Shown here piece by piece: positions 26,877 through 32,130 of a DNA stretch of 32,130 nt; positions within the stretch are counted from its first letter, which is position 1, and the number at the start of each line of letters is the position of its first letter. The notes under the pieces are model-generated. The model worked only from the letters and a program-made list of their open reading frames with translations, had not been told where the DNA came from and ran no database searches. This DNA is from Phycisphaeraceae bacterium (GTDB taxonomy: Bacteria > Planctomycetota > Phycisphaerae > Phycisphaerales > UBA1924): assembly GCA_009827205.1 (NCBI GenBank), contig WUAK01000002.1, positions 1 through 32,130 of the forward strand, read 5' to 3'. The position numbers and the translations under genes were made by a program.

Positions 26877-26899
26877 AAAAACGCACTCCCGAGGTGCGT
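26877..26899 (-). terminator. Rho-independent terminator downstream of the alpha/beta hydrolase gene
   Basis: Minus strand ACGCAC-CTCGGGA-GTGCGT followed by a T-run (TTTTTGG). Confidence 0.6.
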
Positions 26900-26990
26900 G
26901 CTCGCCGTTGTCAACAGCGGACAGGGACGACCTCCATTTGTCAGAGATATCCCAGCGGCCTGTGGGCGTGGGGTTGCTTGCTGCGATGCT

Positions 26991-27905
26991 CTAAGGCTTT
27001 TGACCAAACATGCGTGCCTTTTCATCGCTCTCTGCCAGACTCTTTCGAAAGAAGCTTGAGATGTGCTGACGGACCTCGGGGTTCGATTCGAGGACGGTGT
27101 TGTGCCGCCCCCCCGGGACAGAAAGCTGAGTGACGTCGACACCTTCTTGGTCGGCTCGTTTGTACAACAGCCCGGAGTGGCGGAAGTTGATGACCTCGTC
27201 CTTGTCGCCGTGGACAATCAGGTACGGCGTCTCACCAAGATCTGTGATAAAATCGATCGGGTCCCAACCGCCTGATAGCAGCAGCGGGCCGATGATCGGC
27301 AGCCAATCTCCAGCCACGCTCCGCCAGGAAGAGAACGTCGCGAGCGTGCACAACGCGCTAACTTCATCTCTGGTCGCGGCCAGGGGCAGTGCGAAAGCGC
27401 CGCCCAGGCTGACGCCGTAGACCCCGATCTGATCGGGATCGACATCATCTCTAGCAATGAGCGCATCAAGTGCGGCGTGCGCATCGAGCAGCACCGTGTC
27501 TCTGCGGAGCTTGCCGGCATCGGATTGCCCGTAGCTCCTGTAATCGAACATCAGCAGATGCAAGCCCTCGTCGGCAAGGAACCTGCTGAATCCGATGTGG
27601 TTTGCCATCATCCCCGCGTTGCCGTGCAGGTGCAGCACAGCTGGCCTTGTTTCGCCGGGCTCGGCGTCTCGCGCACGGAAGAACCAGCCATGCAGTGTGA
27701 GTCCGTCTTCTGTCTCGAACCATATCTCCTCGGCACCGGCTGGGAGCTGACTGGATCCACGCGCAGGGAAATACGCGAGTCGCTCGGCACAGCTGCTCAA
27801 CCGGATCAATATGAATCCTCCCAGCACGACAACCAGCAGCAAGCGTGCTGTACGCAGCGCATTGAATCTCCTGGGCTCCGGTTGAGGCTCGCTCTGCTGC
27901 GTCAT
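26991..27905 (-). CDS. Membrane-anchored alpha/beta hydrolase (BEM46-like)
   Basis: N-terminal TM; AVLHLHGNAGMMANHIGF, DYRSYGQSDAG, GVYGVSLGGAFALPLA, VHGDKDEVINFRHS; ATG 27905 preferred. Confidence 0.85.
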   Translation of the reverse strand: MTQQSEPQPEPRRFNALRTARLLLVVVLGGFILIRLSSCAERLAYFPARGSSQLPAGAEEIWFETEDGLTLHGWFFRARDAEPGETRPAVLHLHGNAGMMANHIGFSRFLADEGLHLLMFDYRSYGQSDAGKLRRDTVLLDAHAALDALIARDDVDPDQIGVYGVSLGGAFALPLAATRDEVSALCTLATFSSWRSVAGDWLPIIGPLLLSGGWDPIDFITDLGETPYLIVHGDKDEVINFRHSGLLYKRADQEGVDVTQLSVPGGRHNTVLESNPEVRQHISSFFRKSLAESDEKARMFGQKP

Positions 27906-27909
27906 GTTG

Positions 27910-28401
27910 TTACACCGGGTCTTCCATCCGCATCCACTCCAGCACGCTGCTGTGTGGAAGCTCCTGGACGCCAAGGTGTCTGAGCATGTTCAGGCACTGG
28001 GCCCGGTGGTGCACGGCATGGGTCATGACATGTGTGAGAACGCCGCCCCGGGTGAAGCTGTACGAGTTGCCTCCCCTGCTGCCCGTGGCGATGCCTTCGT
28101 TTGGGTTAGTCCGCGCCGAGTTCTCGAAGTCGGTCGTGACTTCATCAAAGAGCTCACGGAGCTGCGCGATCGAGAGTGCTAGCTCTTCGAGTCTCGGGCG
28201 TTGCTCTCGGCCCGCGAGCAGATCGCCCCAGCCGCGGATCGCGCCGGCCATGTGTGTGAGCGTCTTGCGGAGCGAACCAACGCCCATCTCGAATTCGTGG
28301 TCGAGCTGTTCATCGGTCAGCTGCGCGCACGCGTCGAGCAGGCGATCGTTCGCCCAGCGGTGATGGATGAGCAGGATCTCAGAGGGGTCGGACTGCGCCA
28401 T
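27910..28401 (-). CDS. DinB family protein
   Basis: LLIHHRWANDRLLDACAQLTDEQLD...TLTHMAGAIRGWGDLL...VLTHVMTHAVHHRAQCLNMLRHLG: DinB helical fold with three His-containing motifs. Confidence 0.88.
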   Translation of the reverse strand: MAQSDPSEILLIHHRWANDRLLDACAQLTDEQLDHEFEMGVGSLRKTLTHMAGAIRGWGDLLAGREQRPRLEELALSIAQLRELFDEVTTDFENSARTNPNEGIATGSRGGNSYSFTRGGVLTHVMTHAVHHRAQCLNMLRHLGVQELPHSSVLEWMRMEDPV

Positions 28402-28402
28402 A

Positions 28403-28437
28403 GGTAAGCTCCACGGGTTTGACCCGATGAGCCTACC
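28403..28437 (-). other. Compound hairpin filling the DinB 5' leader
   Basis: GGTA-a-GCTC-ca-CGGGT-ttg-ACCCG-at-GAGC-c-TACC, three stacked helices ending 1 nt before the DinB ATG. Confidence 0.65.
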
Positions 28438-28443
28438 AGACGA

Positions 28444-29244
28444 TCAGCAGCCGGCGTTGTAGTTCAACACCCAGGCCGTGAAATCGGATGGGGTGATTGC
28501 GCCGTCGCTGTTCTGATCGGCGCGGGGGTCACCCGTTGTGTAGGCGTTGATCCACGCGGTGAAGTCAGCCGGCGTGAGCGAACCGTCCTGGTTCACGTCG
28601 GCGAGGCATTCTGGAGCATCCATCTGACCGATGAGCTCGACCGCGAGACCGCTTGCGACTTTCGTCGCGGGGGCGAGCCCTTGACCGTCGAAGAGATCGA
28701 GATGGATGATGCCGTCACCCGACGCGGTCGCCCATGTCCACGACTCGCGCGAATCACGCGGCGGCACGAACGTGATCGCCGACACACTCACCACGTACTC
28801 GTTCTGCCCGTCGAGCCCGATTGCTTCACCAAGATCGAACTCGTAGCTGAACATCTTCGCGTCCATGTCGCCCATCGTCTGGTTCGTGTCCGTGGGCGCG
28901 GCGAAGCCCCGAGAGATGCGCCGATGTGTGACGAGCGAGAGCGTGCCAGTGTTCTGGTCCAGGTCGTAAACACTGACTCGGAAGCCGAGCGTGTTGGTGT
29001 CGTCCTCGAGCGAGCTTTCTGAACCACCCCAGAACCGGATGCGCTCGGCGCTCGCCTTTCGGGGCGGCACGAGCGTCTCGCCTGCGCGCTGATCGTCGTA
29101 CACGAACGATCCGCCCGGTTCGTGGGCCGAGATGACCGAGGAAGCGGGCGATTCGGGCGATTGCCCTGATATCACGACAGGCTGGGCGGCTGTAGGAGCC
29201 GCGGCGAGTCCGAGTGCGAGAAAGGCGAGGCGTGGCGCGTCCAT
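28444..29244 (-). CDS. Secreted protein with C-terminal GC-type dockerin repeats
   Basis: Signal peptide LAFLALGLAAAPTAAQP; C-terminal LADVNQDGSLTPADFTAWINAYTTGDPRADQNSDGAITPSDFTAWVLNYNAGC. Confidence 0.8.
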   Translation of the reverse strand: MDAPRLAFLALGLAAAPTAAQPVVISGQSPESPASSVISAHEPGGSFVYDDQRAGETLVPPRKASAERIRFWGGSESSLEDDTNTLGFRVSVYDLDQNTGTLSLVTHRRISRGFAAPTDTNQTMGDMDAKMFSYEFDLGEAIGLDGQNEYVVSVSAITFVPPRDSRESWTWATASGDGIIHLDLFDGQGLAPATKVASGLAVELIGQMDAPECLADVNQDGSLTPADFTAWINAYTTGDPRADQNSDGAITPSDFTAWVLNYNAGC

Positions 29245-29416
29245 GGCGATGTCTCCGTGCGGCAAAGCCGCTACAGAAACAGATACACCAACACCTCATA
29301 CACGCACACAAAGTCCGCACAGCACACGCCAGAAGCAGGTTCTCGGTCGCTGCCCACCCCTGATGGACTCACCAAGTTCTCACAGGATTGTGTAGGCAGT
29401 ACCCATATCCGGACGT

Positions 29417-29950
29417 TTACCCGATCACGCCTGGCATGCCGAGCGCTCTGCGGAGGTCGGTGAGCTGGCCCGCGTGCGTGCCGTTGTGGAAGATGATGCG
29501 TGCCGCGAGTTCGGCAACAGGAAACTCGCCGCTGCCCCAGGGCTGGATCTCGTCGAGCATTGCATCATCGAGTCCTTCGAGTGCGCTTGCGAGCCGATCG
29601 ATCGCGTCCTCGAACACACGCCGGGACTTTGCGAGCGCCGGATAGATCGCGGGATCGTCGACGGGATTCGAGCCGAAGCAGACAGACTCGGTGTCGAAGC
29701 GTTCGCTGTCGCCTGATGCGCCGTCGCCTGTGATGAAATCGGATTCGGGAAGAGCATTCCCATCGAATCGCTCGGCGAAACGGTGCATGGTGAGCGCGAG
29801 GTGCCCCAAACTCCACGCGGCGTGGTTGGGCATGCCCGGTGCCTGGCTCGTGCGGTTGTCGTCGTCGAAGCCCGCGAGGAAACGCGTGACGAAGGGCTTT
29901 GTCGCGCGGAGCGCGTCCGAAAGTGCGCGCGCTCGGTCAGACCCTGCCAT
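29417..29950 (-). CDS. DinB-superfamily protein
   Basis: PNHAAWSLGHLALTMHRFAERF ... ELAARIIFHNGTHAGQLTDLRRALGMP. Confidence 0.78.
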   Translation of the reverse strand: MAGSDRARALSDALRATKPFVTRFLAGFDDDNRTSQAPGMPNHAAWSLGHLALTMHRFAERFDGNALPESDFITGDGASGDSERFDTESVCFGSNPVDDPAIYPALAKSRRVFEDAIDRLASALEGLDDAMLDEIQPWGSGEFPVAELAARIIFHNGTHAGQLTDLRRALGMPGVIG

Positions 29951-31536
29951 TACTCATCTCCTGATTGCTCGACTGGGCCTACGTGCCCGTTCTCTTCGAG
30001 CATCTGGAGCATCTGTCTCGGAAAGTCGCGGACGATCGGGCTTCTAAACACGCTGCCGTGGTCCGCGCCGGGAACGATCTCGATGTACCCGGCGAAACCT
30101 CCGCTGGGCTCGGCGAAGGTGAGCGCGTCGAGCTGGCTCTTGAGCTTGACGACCGCCTCGTCGAGGTCGTAGTTGTCCATGTCGCCCACGACGAGCCTGA
30201 CGCGCTCTTTCATGAGAGGCCCGAGGTTCGTGCGATCCGCAGCGAGTTTCTTGGAGATGTCGTACCGCGCAAAGTGCTCGACGACACGAGAGTCGATCTC
30301 ACCTGTCATCGCGTCGTACAGAGCAGCGGGAGCACCGGTTCTGGACGCGGGCCCGAAGACCGCGAGCCACGAGTCCCACTGCTGACCGCTCGTGTTGCCG
30401 GGCCCGATGACTTCTTCCATCCGGTTCTCGTCGAGTATGGTCATGCCCTTGTTGCCCTCGGCGTCGGAGTAGCTCGTGTTCCACACAACCTGGCCTGTGT
30501 CCTCGTAGCGGTACATGTTCGCGTCGTTGTAGATATCCACAGCCTGGAAAGACGAGAAGTCGACCGGATCGGGCGCTGTGGACCAGACGCCGCCGAACGT
30601 GTCGGGGTACGTGATCCCGAGCCAGAGCGTCGACCAGCCTCCCGAGGAATGCCCGCGCAGGAGCCGCGCCGACGATTTCTGGATCGTGCTGAAGGATGTG
30701 TCGATCGTGGGGATCAACTCTTCGATGAGAGCCGCGCCGACCGGTCCGTTGTTCGCCGAGTTCGCAAAGAGATGATGACCGTTGGGGCCCTCGGGGTTGA
30801 GTACGACCCAGTACGCGCTTCGCGCGAGCCTGCCGAGCTCGGAGTCGGGGTCGGCTTTCTGGTGCCTGTCATAGACGCGGTACGCGCCGGACTCGGTGCC
30901 GCCGAACCCGGGGACCTGGTACACCACCGGGTACTTCTTGCCTGGCTCCATGTCGATCGGCTCCACGACGCCCGCGCGGAAATAGACATCGCGCCCGCGG
31001 AACTCGCTGAGCAGCTCGGATTTCACCTTGATGAAACTCAGGCCTTCGCTCTCGCGGTGTTCGGTCTCGGTGGTTTTGCTATCGAGAGTGAGATGCACCG
31101 GGGCGACGACACCCCGCTCGGTGATCTCGAACCCTCCATCGCGCGAGGAGCTGAAGAGATTGCCTGCTTCGTACGACCAGCTGCTCGCCTCGCTCATCTG
31201 ATCGAGCACCGCCTGCGCGCGGTAGCGTCCCTCGGGCAGCTCGCCCGGGAGCACGGGGAAGAACACACAGTTTTCATCGTTCAGCTCTGCGACCTCGCCC
31301 GGCTTCAGCCCCGTCGCGTCGATCGAGAACATGGGCTGGGGTTTGGAGAAGAACGGCGCGTTCGCGGGGTCGGCCCGGTCGAGCCCGTCGCCTTCTTTGA
31401 TCAGGTACACGGTCAGCCTGCCGCGGGCGGGCGCCTCTTGCACGCGCTCAGTGAACGTCACGAGAAACTTCAGCTCGTTCTGCGAGAGAGCGGGCAAGCA
31501 GGTCAGGCATGCGATAAGGGCGATCAGTGATTTCAT
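29950..31536 (-). CDS. Secreted esterase-like alpha/beta hydrolase
   Basis: Signal peptide MKSLIALIACLTCLPALS; KYPVVYQVPGFGGTES; LLRGHSSGGWSTLWLGITYPDTFGGVWSTAPDPVDF (GHSSGG nucleophile elbow); PGADHGSVF. Confidence 0.8.
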   Translation of the reverse strand: MKSLIALIACLTCLPALSQNELKFLVTFTERVQEAPARGRLTVYLIKEGDGLDRADPANAPFFSKPQPMFSIDATGLKPGEVAELNDENCVFFPVLPGELPEGRYRAQAVLDQMSEASSWSYEAGNLFSSSRDGGFEITERGVVAPVHLTLDSKTTETEHRESEGLSFIKVKSELLSEFRGRDVYFRAGVVEPIDMEPGKKYPVVYQVPGFGGTESGAYRVYDRHQKADPDSELGRLARSAYWVVLNPEGPNGHHLFANSANNGPVGAALIEELIPTIDTSFSTIQKSSARLLRGHSSGGWSTLWLGITYPDTFGGVWSTAPDPVDFSSFQAVDIYNDANMYRYEDTGQVVWNTSYSDAEGNKGMTILDENRMEEVIGPGNTSGQQWDSWLAVFGPASRTGAPAALYDAMTGEIDSRVVEHFARYDISKKLAADRTNLGPLMKERVRLVVGDMDNYDLDEAVVKLKSQLDALTFAEPSGGFAGYIEIVPGADHGSVFRSPIVRDFPRQMLQMLEENGHVGPVEQSGDE

Positions 31537-31564
31537 GCACCAATGGTACAGACCTGGTGCGTGC

Positions 31565-32125
31565 CTAGTTCCCGAGGCCCTCACCGAACTTATCGCGCAT
31601 GCCCTCGTTGAACGTGTCGCTGCCGCCCGGGGCGATGGTCAGCCACCGCCAACCCTCTCCCACCATGAGCCTGGCGAGCCAGACGATCTGGCCCGTGTGG
31701 TAGCCCGCGTGCAGGAGCTGCCTGTTGACCGCCTCGGGGACCGAGTGAGGCTCGCCGCGGATAGTGATCGTTAGACCTAGATCCTGATCAGTCATCGCGC
31801 CAAGCTCCGCGAAGATCGTCTCCCAAGCGCCGTCCCAGAGCTGCTGCACATCAGCGCGCGTGAGGCCCTCGACATCAAACTCCGTCTCGCGGTTGCGCCA
31901 CGGTTTCTCGCCGTCGGTCGTGCGCCAGTCGGTCCACCGGCTCTTCACGTTGCCGGCGATGTGCTTCATGATCGCGGCGACCGAGTTGAAGCCCGGCGCG
32001 ACACGCTTGAACAGCTGCTCATCAGACATCTGCTCGATCGCGCCGTCGGACCACTCCTTGGCAACCTCGAACTCGGTGATCCAGCCCTGGATGATCGGGT
32101 TGTCGTGCTCGGGTACATCCATCAC
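31565..32125 (-). CDS. DinB-superfamily protein, DUF1572-like
   Basis: VAPGFNSVAAIMKHIAGNVKSRWTDWRTTDGEKPWRNRETEF ... VNRQLLHAGYHTGQIVWLARLMVGEGWRWLTIAPGGSDTFN. Confidence 0.82.
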   Translation of the reverse strand: MMDVPEHDNPIIQGWITEFEVAKEWSDGAIEQMSDEQLFKRVAPGFNSVAAIMKHIAGNVKSRWTDWRTTDGEKPWRNRETEFDVEGLTRADVQQLWDGAWETIFAELGAMTDQDLGLTITIRGEPHSVPEAVNRQLLHAGYHTGQIVWLARLMVGEGWRWLTIAPGGSDTFNEGMRDKFGEGLGN

Positions 32126-32130
32126 ACATT

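Noticed and set aside
25510-26994. 494-aa plus-strand ORF opposite thiC
   Set aside because: Antisense to thiC and runs through the TPP riboswitch; not a plausible protein.
27079-27094. GGTTCGATTCGAGGAC, resembling a tRNA T-loop
   Set aside because: Inside the alpha/beta hydrolase coding region; no matching acceptor, D-arm or anticodon arm found nearby.
29965-31530. 521-aa plus-strand ORF opposite the esterase
   Set aside because: Antisense shadow of a signal-peptide-bearing esterase with a clear GHSSGG motif.

Overview
This 32 kb GC-rich chromosomal window looks planctomycete-like (Phycisphaerae-type). That lineage is inferred from GC-type dockerin tails, a planctomycete-style PEP-CTERM tail, HDIG/PhoH synteny and porin-type proteins; it was not tested phylogenetically. 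About 28 coding regions are supported. From left to right: the end of a GT2 glycosyltransferase, a remote BshC-like protein, a BtuF-like binding lipoprotein, argS, a phosphate-selective-type porin, a PhoB/PhoR-like two-component system, a lipoprotein, PhoH, a 7TM-HD (PgpH/YqfF-like) protein, a small Cys-rich secreted protein + HMA lipoprotein + outer-membrane barrel cluster, an ECF sigma / DUF4349-like membrane partner / acyltransferase operon, OsmC, RecQ, an orphan flagellin, a YHS/TRASH-like lipoprotein, a hemolysin-III protein, two small unknowns, an HPF-like protein, DUF2959, a PEP-CTERM protein, a decayed dockerin gene, thiC with a TPP riboswitch, and a minus-strand block mixing three DinB-superfamily proteins with two alpha/beta hydrolases. 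No tRNA, rRNA, CRISPR array or transposase was seen. The most interesting signals are non-coding or contextual: a compact terminator-promoter-TPP riboswitch unit with the Shine-Dalgarno inside the aptamer; two 12-bp palindromes 33 bp apart before the ECF sigma gene; several well-formed hairpins and inverted repeats around phoBR and other genes; a 12-bp tandem repeat abutting the porin SD; and the putative metal-handling trio behind an extended -10 promoter that may give a leaderless mRNA. No clear defence system was found.
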